Of a DNA stretch of 64,000 bases, positions 44,601 to 53,898 are shown one piece after another; position 1 is the first letter of the stretch; every line of letters begins with the position of its first letter. Position numbers and translations under genes: made by a program. Under the pieces are notes generated by a model. That model made no database searches. It worked only from the letters and a program-made list of their open reading frames with translations, and had not been told where the DNA came from. Origin of the DNA: Streptomyces sp. TP-A0356 (lineage in GTDB: Bacteria; Actinomycetota; Actinomycetes; Streptomycetales; Streptomycetaceae); assembly GCF_001417775.1 (NCBI RefSeq), contig NZ_BBZJ01000018.1:62001-126000 (forward strand), read 5' to 3'.

Positions 44601-44868
44601 CACGCACCCCGAAGACGGTCGCGATCGCGAACCCGAGGCCCCGGTAACCGCCGCCGAAGGAGCCCTCGGCGATGGCCGCCTGGAGGGCGAGGGCGACCAG
44701 TACGAGCAGGGCGAGGGCGTCCCCGATGCCGCTCACGAGCTGGGCGCTCCACAGCCGCTTCAACTGCGGTCGGCGCAGCAGCGCGCGAACGGCGCGCTCG
44801 CGGGAATCTGCGACCAGGGCGTCGTCTGGGGCCGGATTGGGGGCCGTTGGCTGCTCGGCTCGCGTCAT
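41602..44868 (-). CDS. tmk: MFS-like membrane domain fused to thymidylate kinase and coiled coil
   Basis: The 1088-residue protein has three parts. Residues to about 500 form a major-facilitator-like membrane domain with 10-12 hydrophobic segments. Residues from about 515 to 715 are a thymidylate kinase: P-loop EGGDGAGKST, VLTREPGATPVGKRLR, and the DRY motif in ISDRYIDSSVAYQG. Then comes a long Glu/Arg/Ala coiled coil (to about 880) and a Gly/Ser/Pro-rich tail. It should make dTDP from dTMP and seems to be the only tmk here. The fusion is typical of Streptomyces; the membrane part's role is unknown. Confidence 0.92.
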   Translation of the reverse strand: MTRAEQPTAPNPAPDDALVADSRERAVRALLRRPQLKRLWSAQLVSGIGDALALLVLVALALQAAIAEGSFGGGYRGLGFAIATVFGVRVLATLLFGAVLLGPLTALTSPEGPLDRRWTMVGADGLRAALLIVAPLWIDWTPANALTILLVTAFVTGVAERVWTVCRESAAPALLPAPPLEGATVRPLPDHMDALRRLSLRTGFVAVPLAAAGLVVASLLNNLLGTAITWFAQHQAALASYVAAGLFAASLSVVASLELPGTRTPRARSPLEGLRRPRTGTGLDKGRTGVDKGRTGAIPLLVPACAAVAGAVSAAVAVSVLQAKDMGGGPVAYGLLVLALTGGTAVGIRTAPSVLPSLSRRRLLALAIAFTGVALLAGGLVPDVTSVLLILALAGVGAGIAANTGHTLLDQEAEDHRRARTTEHLHAVVRVCVAVSALVAPLVAGAIGPHRLQSDRFVFAHGGAAFTLMLVGALLLPVAALVLAKVDDRSGVPLRHDLRDALRGGDDPAQAPAAHGFFIALEGGDGAGKSTQAEALAEWIRAKGHEVVLTREPGATPVGKRLRSILLDVSSAGLSHRAEALLYAADRAEHVDTVVRPALERGAVVISDRYIDSSVAYQGAGRDLSPTEIARINRWATNGLVPHLTVLLDVAPETARERFTEAPDRLESEPAEFHARVRSGFLTLAAADLGRYLIVDAGQEPEAVTTVIRHRLDQMLPLSEAEVKAQEEARRKAEEEARRKAEEEAARKAEEERLERERKEQLAKLRAEEEERKRRELEEAQRREAERQAEEARQRAEEARRRAEEEQARLLAEEQARAAEEARRKAEEERRRKQAEEEARLRAEAEERRLDKQRKAEEALLRAEEARRAAAEAAASAAVAASGTAGTGTVASSGASGSGAAGSGGAGASGSGGAGGASSSGRAPDNETTVPTPLVTPTNASGGPVEDTAVLPPVRPRETDAETTAKLPRPPEPQGAADETAVLPPVVPGAADETAVLPPVREGAAGDPADRVPPGFFRDERQAPRPEGAEDRTRELPQMDAEGRPRRRPRPEWAEETPLDDLPTLADELLGPREDEGWDDGRGRGRRG

Positions 44869-44922
44869 GCTTTCAGCCTATCGACAACCACCGACAGCCC
44901 GTGGCAGCCACCCGAACGTACA

Positions 44923-44955
44923 CACGCCCTGACACCAAAGTGTTGCCAGGGCGTG
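44923..44955 (-). terminator. hairpin between topA and tmk
   Basis: CACGCCCTG and CAGGGCGTG (9-bp stem with a small imperfect extension) lie in the 160-bp space between topA and tmk. It may partly uncouple the genes. Confidence 0.5.
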
Positions 44956-45029
44956 CACAGCGCGAACCAGACGTGAGGGCTCGGCCCCGGCGGCTCAGCC
45001 CTCTCGCCCGTCGTTCACGACCCGTCCGC

Positions 45030-47879
45030 TCAACCCTCGACGGCGTCCCTCGACGCCGCCGTCTTCGCGGCAGCGGTCTTCGCGGCCGTCGTCTTCCTGG
45101 CCGGCGCCTTCTTGGCCGCGGCCTTCTTCGCGACGGTCTTGGCGGCCGTCTTCTTCGCAGGCGTCGAAGCCGTCTTCTTGGCCGGCGCCTTCTTGGCAGT
45201 GGCCTTCTTCGCCGTCTTCTTGGCGGGCGCCTTGGCGCGCTTCTCCGCGAGCAGCTCGAAGCCGCGCTCCGGGGTGATCGTCTCGACGCTGTCGCCGGAA
45301 CGCAGGGTCGCGTTGGTCTCGCCGTCGGTGACGTACGGCCCGAAACGCCCGTCCTTCACGACGACCGGCTTCCCGCTGACCGGGTCCTCGCCCAGCTCCT
45401 TCAGCGGCGGCTTGGCGGCCGCGCGACCACGCTGCTTGGGCTGGGCGTAGATCGCCTGCGCCTCCTCCAGCGTGATCGTGAAGAGCTGTTCCTCGGACTG
45501 CAGCGAGCGCGAGTCCGTGCCCTTCTTCAGGTATGGGCCGTAGCGGCCGTTCTGCGCGGTGATCTCCTGGCCGTCGGTGTCCGTGCCCACGACACGCGGC
45601 AGGGACATCAGCCTCAGTGCGTCCTCCAGGGTCACCGTGTCCAGCGACATCGACTTGAACAGCGAGGCCGTCCGAGGCTTGACGGCGTTCTTGCCCGTCT
45701 TCGGGGTGCCCTCGGGGAGGACCTCCGTGACGTACGGGCCGTAGCGGCCGTCCTTGGCCACGATCGTGTGGCCGGTCTCCGGGTCGGTGCCCAGCTCGAA
45801 GTCGCCGCTCGGCTTGGCCAGCAGTTCCTCGGCCAGCTCGACGCTCAGCTCGTCCGGCGCGAGGTCGGCCGGGATGTCGGCGCGCTGGTGGTGCTCGGAG
45901 TCCTTCTCACCGCGCTCGATGTACGGACCGTAGCGGCCGACCCGCAGCACGATGTCGTTGCCCACGGGGAACGACGACACCTCGCGCGCGTCGATCGCGC
46001 CCAGGTCGGTCACCAGCTCCTTGAGGCCACCGAGGTGGTCCCCGTCGCCGTTGCCCGCGTCGGCGGCGGCGCCCTCGACAGTGCCCTCACCGAAGTAGAA
46101 GCGCTTCAGCCACGGCACGGCCTGCGCCTCACCGCGCGCGATGCGGTCGAGGTCGTCCTCCATCTTGGCGGTGAAGTCGTAGTCGACGAGCCGCCCGAAG
46201 TGCTTCTCCAGGAGGTTGACCACGGCGAAGGACAGGAAGGACGGCACCAGGGCCGTGCCCTTCTTGAAGACGTATCCGCGGTCGAGGATCGTCCCGATGA
46301 TCGACGCGTACGTCGACGGACGGCCGATCTCGCGCTCTTCCAGCTCCTTGACCAGCGAGGCCTCGGTGTAGCGGGCCGGGGGCTTGGTCGCGTGGCCGTC
46401 GGCGGTGATCTCCTCGGCGGTCAGCGCGTCACCCTGGTTGACCTGCGGCAGCCGGCGCTCGCGGTCGTCGAGCTCGGCGTTCGGGTCGTCGGCGCCCTCG
46501 ACGTACGCCTTCAGGAAGCCGTGGAAGGTGATCGTCTTGCCCGACGCGCTGAACTCTGCGTCCCGCCCGTCGGCGGCGGTGCCACCGATCTTCACCGTGA
46601 TCGAGTTGCCGATCGCGTCCTTCATCTGGGAGGCGACGGTCCGCTTCCAGATCAGCTCGTACAGCTTGAACTGGTCACCGGTCAGCCCCGTCTCGGCCGG
46701 GGTGCGGAAACGATCACCCGACGGCCTGATCGCCTCGTGCGCCTCCTGCGCGTTCTTGACCTTGGCCGCGTACGTACGCGGCTGCTGGGGCAGATAGTCG
46801 GCCCCGTACAGCTGCGTGACCTGGGCACGGGCAGCGGCGATCGCCGTGTCCGACAGGGTCGTGGAGTCCGTACGCATGTACGTGATGAAGCCGTTCTCGT
46901 ACAGCTTCTGCGCGATCTGCATGGTGGCCTTCGCGCCGAAGCCGAGCTTGCGGCTGGCCTCCTGCTGCAGCGTCGTCGTACGGAACGGCGCATACGGCGA
47001 ACGGCGGTACGGCTTGGACTCGACCGACCGGACCGAGAACCGCGTGTTCTCCAGGGCGGCGGCCAGCGCGCGGGCGTTCCGCTCGTCCAGGTGGAGCGTG
47101 TTCGCGCTCTTCAGGCGGCCCAGCGAGTCGAAGTCACGGCCCTGCGCGACACGCTTGCCGTCGACGGACGCAAGCCGTGCCACCAGGGACGACGGGTCGG
47201 ACGGGTCGCCGACACGGCCGGTGCCGAAGGTGCCGGTCAGGTCCCAGTACTCGGCGGAGCGGAACGCGATGCGCTCCCGCTCCCGCTCCACGACGAGGCG
47301 GGTCGCCACGGACTGGACGCGGCCGGCCGACAGCCGCGGCATGACCTTCTTCCACAGGACCGGCGAGACCTCGTAGCCGTAGAGGCGGTCGAGGATGCGC
47401 CGGGTCTCCTGCGCGTCGACGAGCTTCTGGTTGAGCTCGCGCGGATTGCGCACGGCCTGCTGGATCGCGTCCTTGGTGATCTCGTGGAACACCATCCGCT
47501 TGACCGGGACCTTGGGCTTCAGCACCTCCTGGAGATGCCAGGCGATGGCCTCGCCCTCGCGGTCCTCATCGGTGGCGAGGAAGAGCTCGTCGGAGTCGCG
47601 CAGCAGATCCTTGAGCTTCTTGACCTGTGCCTTCTTGTCGGCGTTCACGACGTAGATCGGCTGGAAGTCGTGTTCGACGTCCACGCCGAGGCGCCGCACC
47701 TCGCCGGTGTACTTCTCGGGGACCTCCGCGGCCCCGTTCGGAAGGTCGCGGATGTGCCCGACGCTCGCCTCGACGGTGTAGCCGGGGCCGAGGTAGCCCT
47801 TGATCGTCTTCGCCTTGGCAGGCGACTCGACGATGACGAGTCGGCGGCCGCCCTGTGCGGTCTCGCTGGTCGGGGACAA
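45030..47879 (-). CDS. topA: DNA topoisomerase I
   Basis: This type IA enzyme relaxes negative supercoils. From the TTG at 47879 the protein has 949 residues and starts SPTSETAQGGRRLVIVESPAKAKTI (Toprim), with TDEDREGEAIAWH as the metal site and Tyr334 in FITYMRTDST as the active-site residue. The C-terminal half has several GRYGPYV(L/T) topo repeats in place of zinc ribbons and ends in a Lys/Ala-rich tail (PAKKTAKKATAKK), a feature of actinobacterial TopA that aids processivity. An ATG at 47942 would add 21 residues. Confidence 0.96.
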   Translation of the reverse strand: MSPTSETAQGGRRLVIVESPAKAKTIKGYLGPGYTVEASVGHIRDLPNGAAEVPEKYTGEVRRLGVDVEHDFQPIYVVNADKKAQVKKLKDLLRDSDELFLATDEDREGEAIAWHLQEVLKPKVPVKRMVFHEITKDAIQQAVRNPRELNQKLVDAQETRRILDRLYGYEVSPVLWKKVMPRLSAGRVQSVATRLVVERERERIAFRSAEYWDLTGTFGTGRVGDPSDPSSLVARLASVDGKRVAQGRDFDSLGRLKSANTLHLDERNARALAAALENTRFSVRSVESKPYRRSPYAPFRTTTLQQEASRKLGFGAKATMQIAQKLYENGFITYMRTDSTTLSDTAIAAARAQVTQLYGADYLPQQPRTYAAKVKNAQEAHEAIRPSGDRFRTPAETGLTGDQFKLYELIWKRTVASQMKDAIGNSITVKIGGTAADGRDAEFSASGKTITFHGFLKAYVEGADDPNAELDDRERRLPQVNQGDALTAEEITADGHATKPPARYTEASLVKELEEREIGRPSTYASIIGTILDRGYVFKKGTALVPSFLSFAVVNLLEKHFGRLVDYDFTAKMEDDLDRIARGEAQAVPWLKRFYFGEGTVEGAAADAGNGDGDHLGGLKELVTDLGAIDAREVSSFPVGNDIVLRVGRYGPYIERGEKDSEHHQRADIPADLAPDELSVELAEELLAKPSGDFELGTDPETGHTIVAKDGRYGPYVTEVLPEGTPKTGKNAVKPRTASLFKSMSLDTVTLEDALRLMSLPRVVGTDTDGQEITAQNGRYGPYLKKGTDSRSLQSEEQLFTITLEEAQAIYAQPKQRGRAAAKPPLKELGEDPVSGKPVVVKDGRFGPYVTDGETNATLRSGDSVETITPERGFELLAEKRAKAPAKKTAKKATAKKAPAKKTASTPAKKTAAKTVAKKAAAKKAPARKTTAAKTAAAKTAASRDAVEG

Positions 47880-48136
47880 CTTCGCTCTTCTCTCCGGTCG
47901 ACGCTGGGGCCTCCCCAGGCCTTCGTCCCGGGGTCGGGTCATGGTGACGCTGCGGAGTGTGACGGTACATCCCGCCCCCGTGTCAAACGGGAAAAGCCCG
48001 CAACGGCCACTCGAACGGTAACCCGACTACCGGTATTCCTGCCGCCCGGAGCGGCCACCGGCCCTTTCGGCGCTATCCGGAGGGTGATCCCCCAGTTATC
48101 GGAGTCCAGGCCGCCGACCGGCCGGGAACCGTGATG

Positions 48137-48334
48137 TCAGAGGCGCGTGAAGCACCATGCCCCGGCGGCGAGCGCGGCCACGGCGGCCAGGCTCGCGAGG
48201 GCGGCGGATGCGATGCGGCTCACACCCTCGGCGACGGGTCGGCGACGCGGCAGCCGGGTCGCCGTCCAGATCAGCAGCCCTGCGCCGAACAGGGCGAACA
48301 CCGTACCCGCGAAGATCGCCGGTCCGCTCTCCAT
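48137..48334 (-). CDS. small two-helix membrane protein
   Basis: This 65-residue product has two hydrophobic helices (AGTVFALFGAGLLIWTATRL and ASAALASLAAVAALAAGAW) joined by a basic loop. A GGAGGAAC ribosome site 8 bases before the ATG at 48334 supports it strongly. It lies upstream of topA. Function unknown. Confidence 0.82.
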   Translation of the reverse strand: MESGPAIFAGTVFALFGAGLLIWTATRLPRRRPVAEGVSRIASAALASLAAVAALAAGAWCFTRL

Positions 48335-48977
48335 GCCCTGTTCCTCCTGCCCGGACTGCCCTGGAGACGGGAGGCTGACACGCGCGGGAAGCGAGCGCGC
48401 GAACCCGGGGTGAACGCCGGGCGGACACTCCGGCCCGGCACGGTCCCGCGGCTCGCCGGACCGGTCCTGTGGACCAGCGGGCGACAGTCCGTCGAGCCGT
48501 CGCGACAGCCCGTGGACGTGGCACGGCAGCCCGTGGACCCACGGCACGGCAGTCCTTGGACCTGCGGCGACAGCCCGTAGACCCGTGGCATGGCAGCCCG
48601 TGGACCCGCGGCGACCGCTCGTAGACCCGTGGCACGGCAGTCCGTCGGCCATCGGCGTGGGTCCCGTGGACCGGACGCCGGCCCCGTGGACCGTAGGACA
48701 CGGGCCGGTGGACCGTACCTGGGACCGGTGGACCGCACCTGCGGCCCCAGTGGACCGCCAGACACGGGCCACTGGACCGCCGGACATGGGCCACTGGACC
48801 GAAGCCGCGGCCGGGTGGACCGCCACCTGCGGGCCCGGTGGACCGCCGGACGCCGGTTGCGTGGACCGTGGGCGGCACGCGCGCGTACTCGTCACCTGGC
48901 GCATCTCGCCCCGGACGGATGTTGGCCGGTTTCACGCCCCGTGCGCGAGCTCCCTGGCGATACGCGGCACACCCTCG
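48335..48977. repeat. GTGGACC-rich intergenic region
   Basis: This 640-bp space between leftward genes has no supported gene. From about 48468 to 48866 the heptamer GTGGACC occurs about eleven times exactly, with several near copies (CTGGACC, GTAGACC), at uneven spacing of roughly 15-40 bp. Confidence 0.7.
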
Positions 48978-50510
48978 CTACCGCGCGGGCTCCAGGAAGC
49001 CCTGTTGGACCAGCAGGCGGATCTGCGCGGGAGTCCGGTCGCGCAACAACACCGGGTCTTCCCCGACCAGTTGGGCGATGGCGTCGAGGATCCGCCCCGC
49101 GCTCAACGTGCCGTCGCAGACACCGGCGAAACCCGCGCCCACCGTGTCCACCTTGGTGGCCCGGCGCATCCCTCGGTTCTGGCGCAGCACGACATGCTCC
49201 GGGTCCTCCGCGCCGGGCAGCCCGACCTGTTCCTGGACGACCTCGGCCGCGAGCCTGAAGTGCCCGGCGAGCAGGGCCGCGTCGTCATGGGCCCGCAGGT
49301 AGTCAATGCGGTCGAAGTGCGTGCGCACGGTGTCGCCGAGTGGCTGTTCGACCGGATGCGGCCACTCCTCGACCGTGATCGAGGGCTCGGCGGCGTCCGT
49401 CCGGTGCAGCGCGATCCAGCCGAAGCCGATCGCCCGCACCTTGCGCGCCTCGAACTCGTCCAGCCACGCGTCGTACCGCGCCTGGTACTCGGCCGTGTCA
49501 CCACGGTGGTCGCCCGCGTCCCGCAGCCACAACTCGGCGTACTGCGTGATGTCCTGGACCTCGCGCTGCACGATCCAGGCGTCACAGCCGCGCGGCACCC
49601 ACGAGCGCAGCCGGTCCTGCCAGTCCTCCCCTTCCACATGCTGCCAGTTGGCGAGGAACTGCGCGAACCCGCCCTCGTTCAGCCGCTCCCCCGCCTGCTG
49701 AACGAGCGTGCGGCACAGATCGTCCCCGCCCATACCGCCGTCGCGGTAGGTGAGCCGGGCGCCGGGTGAGATCACGAAGGGCGGGTTGGACACGATCAGG
49801 TCGTACGTCTCGTCGTCCCGGACCGGCTCGAAGAGCGAGCCCTGGCGCAGGTCCGCGGCCGGAGCGCCGGACAGGGCCAGGGTGAGCGCGGCGATGTGCA
49901 GGGCACGCGGGTTGACGTCGGTCGCGGTCACGCGCGTGGCGTGCTGGGCGGCGTGCAGCGCCTGGATTCCGGAGCCGGTGCCGAGGTCGAGGGCGGAGCC
50001 GACGGGCGTCCGTACGGTGATGCCGGCGAGGGTGGTGGAGGCGCCGCCGACCCCCAGGACGACCGCCGCGTCAGCCTGACGGCCCCGGCCGCCGATGCCG
50101 CCGGCCCCGCCGACCGCGCACCCGAGGTCGGACACGATGAACCAGTCCTCACCGCCGGGTCCTCCGTACGGACGTACGTCCACGGCCGCGGCCACCTCGT
50201 CCCCGCCCGTGCGGACCAGCCAGCCGGCGTCCACGCAGGCGTCCAGGGGCAGGACGTCCTCCACGCGCGCGTGCGGCACGGGCTGCTGCAGAAGGAACAG
50301 CCGTACGAGAGTCTCCAGCGGCGTGTCCCCGCGCGTCGCCCGGAGCGCGGGCACGGTCTCGCTTCGCGCGAGCGCCGCGTACGCGGGCGCACCGAGCAGT
50401 TCGAGCAGCCCGTCGGCAGTGAAGTTGGCCGCGAGGAGGGCGTCCCGCAGCCGTGCGGTGACATCGGCGCGGTCGATAGAGGGCAGGGTGGCCAGACTGG
50501 AGTTACTCAC
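48978..50510 (-). CDS. class I SAM-dependent methyltransferase (NPPF type)
   Basis: The 510-residue protein has an N-terminal helical domain of about 170 residues, then a Rossmann methyltransferase with LDLGTGSGIQALHAA (SAM loop) and the catalytic NPPF in DLIVSNPPFVISPG, typical of N-methyltransferases acting on RNA bases or glutamine (RlmG/PrmC-like). A C-terminal domain of about 150 residues follows. The substrate is unknown. Confidence 0.88.
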   Translation of the reverse strand: MSNSSLATLPSIDRADVTARLRDALLAANFTADGLLELLGAPAYAALARSETVPALRATRGDTPLETLVRLFLLQQPVPHARVEDVLPLDACVDAGWLVRTGGDEVAAAVDVRPYGGPGGEDWFIVSDLGCAVGGAGGIGGRGRQADAAVVLGVGGASTTLAGITVRTPVGSALDLGTGSGIQALHAAQHATRVTATDVNPRALHIAALTLALSGAPAADLRQGSLFEPVRDDETYDLIVSNPPFVISPGARLTYRDGGMGGDDLCRTLVQQAGERLNEGGFAQFLANWQHVEGEDWQDRLRSWVPRGCDAWIVQREVQDITQYAELWLRDAGDHRGDTAEYQARYDAWLDEFEARKVRAIGFGWIALHRTDAAEPSITVEEWPHPVEQPLGDTVRTHFDRIDYLRAHDDAALLAGHFRLAAEVVQEQVGLPGAEDPEHVVLRQNRGMRRATKVDTVGAGFAGVCDGTLSAGRILDAIAQLVGEDPVLLRDRTPAQIRLLVQQGFLEPAR

Positions 50511-50651
50511 GCCCCCATTGTGGCGCGGCTAGGGCGCTTCCAGGCGTCACCGCCGGGGGCGTCGTTCCGCCGGGGCGGAACGGGCGGCCCCCGGCACGAG
50601 GAGAGCGCCACCGGCACCGGGACCTGAGACGCGCGGGTCGGAGAACGTGCC

Positions 50652-51260
50652 TCAGCCCGAAGTCGCCGGAGCCGAAGCCGACGCAGACGTAGACGCAGAC
50701 GCGGACGCGCTCTTGCAGCTCTCCTGCCGCGTCATCGCCTTGCCGACGTCGCCCGCCTCCAGCTGCCTCAGCGCGTCGTTTCCGCTCTTGCTGAGCTTGT
50801 CGAGCTGGGTCGCGATCCCCTTGAGCCCGTCGGCGAACTTCGCCTGGTCCTTCGTGTCGAGCCCGTCGACCTGCTTCTTGAGACCGGCGTAGGCCGTGGA
50901 GATGCCGTTGAGTTCCTTGACCGCGTTCTTCTGCTTCGTCGCGCCGTCGGCCACGTTCGGCGCCCCCGCCCGCTCGACGGCCGCCCCGATCGCCTGGTAG
51001 GCGTCGGACATGGCCTGGAAGGCCTGCGAGTCCGTCTTCTGGACCTGCTCCGGTGCACTGTTGTCCGAGGTCTCCTTCTGGATCGCGGTGCTGGCATCCG
51101 CGATCTTCTTGGCCTGCGGCTGCACCGCGTCGCACACCTGCTTCGCCCAGGAGCTCAGCTTGTCGTCCGTCGCGCTGTTGCTGTTGCTGCTGCTGCATCC
51201 GGACAGCGCCAGTACCAGTACCGCACCGCCGGACAGTGCGGCCGTGAGCTTCTTGTTCAC
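50652..51260 (-). CDS. small secreted lipoprotein
   Basis: The 202-residue product starts NKKLTAALSGGAVLVLALSGC, a signal peptide with lipobox LSGC, and continues as a mostly helical domain with heptad character and a Ser/Ala tail. The GTG at 51260 follows AAGGGACC; an ATG at 51278 is the alternative. It has two conserved-looking cysteines (WAKQVCDAV and QESCKSA). No functional family is recognised. Confidence 0.82.
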   Translation of the reverse strand: MNKKLTAALSGGAVLVLALSGCSSSNSNSATDDKLSSWAKQVCDAVQPQAKKIADASTAIQKETSDNSAPEQVQKTDSQAFQAMSDAYQAIGAAVERAGAPNVADGATKQKNAVKELNGISTAYAGLKKQVDGLDTKDQAKFADGLKGIATQLDKLSKSGNDALRQLEAGDVGKAMTRQESCKSASASASTSASASAPATSG

Positions 51261-51410
51261 CGGATTGGTCCCTTCCATGGCTCTCTCGGCCCCGGAACAT
51301 ACACGCCGACCGGGCGACACCCGCGTGTCGTATATCGCTTACGTCAGCTTTTGCAGCCATTTGCACCAAGCGAGAGAAGGCTCACGAAGAGGGGCGTGAA
51401 CGCAGGAAGA

Positions 51411-51446
51411 GCGGGCGCACGGCTCGTGAAGAGCGCGTGCGCCCGC
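51411..51446 (-). terminator. hairpin after hppA
   Basis: An 11-bp stem GCGGGCGCACG / CGTGCGCCCGC with a 14-nt loop lies about 50 bp after the stop of the pyrophosphatase gene in its direction of transcription. Confidence 0.6.
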
Positions 51447-51495
51447 CCATTGCTCCGTACCTGACCAGGCGCAAGAGCGGGTGCCGTGGACCGGG

Positions 51496-53898
51496 CTACG
51501 AAACCACTGCCGGATCGGCCGACTTGGACACCCTCTCGGCGTTGCCTTCGTCACCCACGGCGATCCCGCGCCGCTTGGAGATGTACACCGCGCCCACGAT
51601 CACGAGGAACGCGAGCCCCGCGACCAGGATCCGCACACCGAGACTCTTGTCGCTGCCGTACGAGAACTTGACGATCGCGGGCGCGATCAGCAGCGACACC
51701 AGGTTCATCACCTTCAGCAGCGGGTTGATCGCCGGGCCGGCCGTGTCCTTGAACGGGTCGCCCACTGTGTCGCCGATCACCGTCGCGGCGTGCGCATCGC
51801 TGCCCTTGCCGCCGTGGTGGCCGTCCTCGACGAGCTTCTTGGCGTTGTCCCAGGCGCCACCGGAGTTGGCGAGGAAGACCGCCATCAGCGTCCCGGTGCC
51901 GATCGCCCCCGCCAGGTACGCGCCGAGGGCGCCGACGCCCAGCGTGAACCCGAGGGCGATGGGCGCCATGACGGCGAGCAGTCCCGGTGTGGCCAGCTCC
52001 CTGAGGGCGTCCTTGGTGCAGATGTCGACGACCTTGCCGTACTCCGGCGTCTCGGTGAAGTTCATGATCCCGGGCCGCTCACGGAACTGCCGCCGCACCT
52101 CGTAGACCACCGCGCCCGCCGCCCGCGACACCGCGTTGATCGCCAGCCCCGAGAAGAGGAAGACGACCGCCGCGCCCGCGATGAGACCGACCAGGTTGTT
52201 GGGCTGCGAGATGTCCATGACCAGGCTCATCGGTCCGCCGCCGCCGACCTTCTGGCCCACGCCCTGGGCGGCCGTGGTGATCGCGTCGCGGTACGAGCCG
52301 AAGAGCGCGGAGGCCGCGAGGACGGCCGTGGCGATGGCGATGCCCTTGGTGATCGCCTTGGTGGTGTTGCCCACGGCGTCCAGGTCGGTGAGCACCTGCG
52401 CGCCCGAACCCACGACGTCACCGGACATCTCGGCAATGCCCTGAGCGTTGTCGGAGACCGGACCGAAGGTGTCCATGGCGACGATCACACCGACCGTGGT
52501 GAGCAGACCGGTACCGGCCAGCGCCACCGCGAACAGCGCGAGCATGATCGATGTACCGCCGAGCAGGAACGCCCCGTACACACCGAGCCCGATCAGCAGT
52601 GCGGTGTAGACGGCGGATTCCAGGCCGACGGAGATACCGGCGAGGACCACGGTGGCGGGCCCGGTCAGCGAGGTCTTGCCGATGTCCCGCACCGGACGCC
52701 GGGTGGTCTCGGTGAAGTAGCCGGTCAGCTGCTGGATCAGGGCGGCGAGCACGATGCCGATGGCCACGGCGATCAGCGCCAGGATCCGCGGATCGCCGCC
52801 CTTGGCGTGGATCGCCGCGTCGGAGACGCCCTTGAGGTCGGCGTACGACGACGGCAGATAGCTGAAGACGGCCGCGGCGACCAGTGCCAGCGAGATCACC
52901 GCCGAGACGAAGAAGCCCCGGTTGATCGCGGACATGCCACTACGGTCGGCGCGACGGGGGGCCACCGCGAAGATGCCGATCATCGCGGTCAGGACCCCGA
53001 TCGCGGGCACGATCAGCGGGAACGCCAGCCCGGAGTCACCGAACGCCGCCTTGCCGAGGATCAGCGCGGCGACGAGCGTCACGGCGTACGACTCGAAGAG
53101 GTCGGCCGCCATGCCCGCGCAGTCGCCGACGTTGTCGCCCACGTTGTCGGCGATGGTCGCGGCATTGCGCGGGTCGTCCTCCGGAATGCCCTGCTCGACC
53201 TTGCCGACCAGGTCGGCGCCGACGTCGGCGGCCTTGGTGAAGATGCCGCCGCCGACACGCATGAACATGGCGATCAGCGCGGCGCCCAGGCCGAAGCCCT
53301 CCAGGACCTTCGGCGCGTTCGCCGCGTACACCAGCACCACACAGGAGGCGCCCAGCAGACCGAGCCCCACCGTGAACATGCCGACGACGCCACCCGTGCG
53401 GAAAGCGATCTTCATAGCCTTGTGCGAGACAGCGGTGAGGTCCTTTTCCGGCTCACCCTTCGCCGGGGTGGCCTCGCGTGCCGCCGCGGCAACCCGCACA
53501 TTGCTCCGTACGGCGAGCCACATGCCGATATAGCCCGTGGCCGCCGAGAACGCCGCACCGATCAGGAAGAACACCGACCGTCCGGCGCGCTGATTCCAAT
53601 CGTCCGCAGGCAGCAGCATGAGCAGGAAGAACACGACCACGGCGAATACGCCCAGCGTGCGCAGCTGCCGGGCCAGATAGGCGTTCGCGCCTTCCTGGAC
53701 CGCCGCGGCGATCTTCTTCATGCTGTCGGTGCCCTCGCCGGCCGCGAGCACCTGACGCACCAGGATCGCGGCGACCGCGAGGGCCGCGAGGGCGACGGCC
53801 CCGATGACGACCACGATCAGGCGGTTGCTGTCGGTCAGTACCGCGGCTGCGAGGGATGAGGGGTGGTCAAACTGTTGAGGGGTAGAAAGCCCCGCCAT
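51496..53898 (-). CDS. hppA: membrane H+-translocating pyrophosphatase
   Basis: This pump couples pyrophosphate hydrolysis to proton export. The 800-residue protein has about 16 membrane helices, the substrate motif DVGADLVGKVEQGIPEDDPRN and the acidic DNVGDNVGDCAGMAADLFESY block. GNTTKAITKG has Lys at the position that is Ala in potassium-dependent enzymes, so it is the K+-independent H+ type. The soluble Ppa at 5.1 kb shares the substrate. A long AT-rich leader lies upstream. Confidence 0.96.
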   Translation of the reverse strand: MAGLSTPQQFDHPSSLAAAVLTDSNRLIVVVIGAVALAALAVAAILVRQVLAAGEGTDSMKKIAAAVQEGANAYLARQLRTLGVFAVVVFFLLMLLPADDWNQRAGRSVFFLIGAAFSAATGYIGMWLAVRSNVRVAAAAREATPAKGEPEKDLTAVSHKAMKIAFRTGGVVGMFTVGLGLLGASCVVLVYAANAPKVLEGFGLGAALIAMFMRVGGGIFTKAADVGADLVGKVEQGIPEDDPRNAATIADNVGDNVGDCAGMAADLFESYAVTLVAALILGKAAFGDSGLAFPLIVPAIGVLTAMIGIFAVAPRRADRSGMSAINRGFFVSAVISLALVAAAVFSYLPSSYADLKGVSDAAIHAKGGDPRILALIAVAIGIVLAALIQQLTGYFTETTRRPVRDIGKTSLTGPATVVLAGISVGLESAVYTALLIGLGVYGAFLLGGTSIMLALFAVALAGTGLLTTVGVIVAMDTFGPVSDNAQGIAEMSGDVVGSGAQVLTDLDAVGNTTKAITKGIAIATAVLAASALFGSYRDAITTAAQGVGQKVGGGGPMSLVMDISQPNNLVGLIAGAAVVFLFSGLAINAVSRAAGAVVYEVRRQFRERPGIMNFTETPEYGKVVDICTKDALRELATPGLLAVMAPIALGFTLGVGALGAYLAGAIGTGTLMAVFLANSGGAWDNAKKLVEDGHHGGKGSDAHAATVIGDTVGDPFKDTAGPAINPLLKVMNLVSLLIAPAIVKFSYGSDKSLGVRILVAGLAFLVIVGAVYISKRRGIAVGDEGNAERVSKSADPAVVS

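Noticed and set aside
41134..44976. 1280-codon plus-strand open frame opposite tmk
   Set aside because: It mirrors the third-position GC of tmk and has no recognisable domain or ribosome site.
44847..48134. 1095-codon plus-strand open frame opposite topA
   Set aside because: Complete shadow of topA with unnatural composition.
51481..53859. 792-codon plus-strand open frame opposite hppA
   Set aside because: Asp/Arg/His-rich shadow of a well-defined membrane pump gene.
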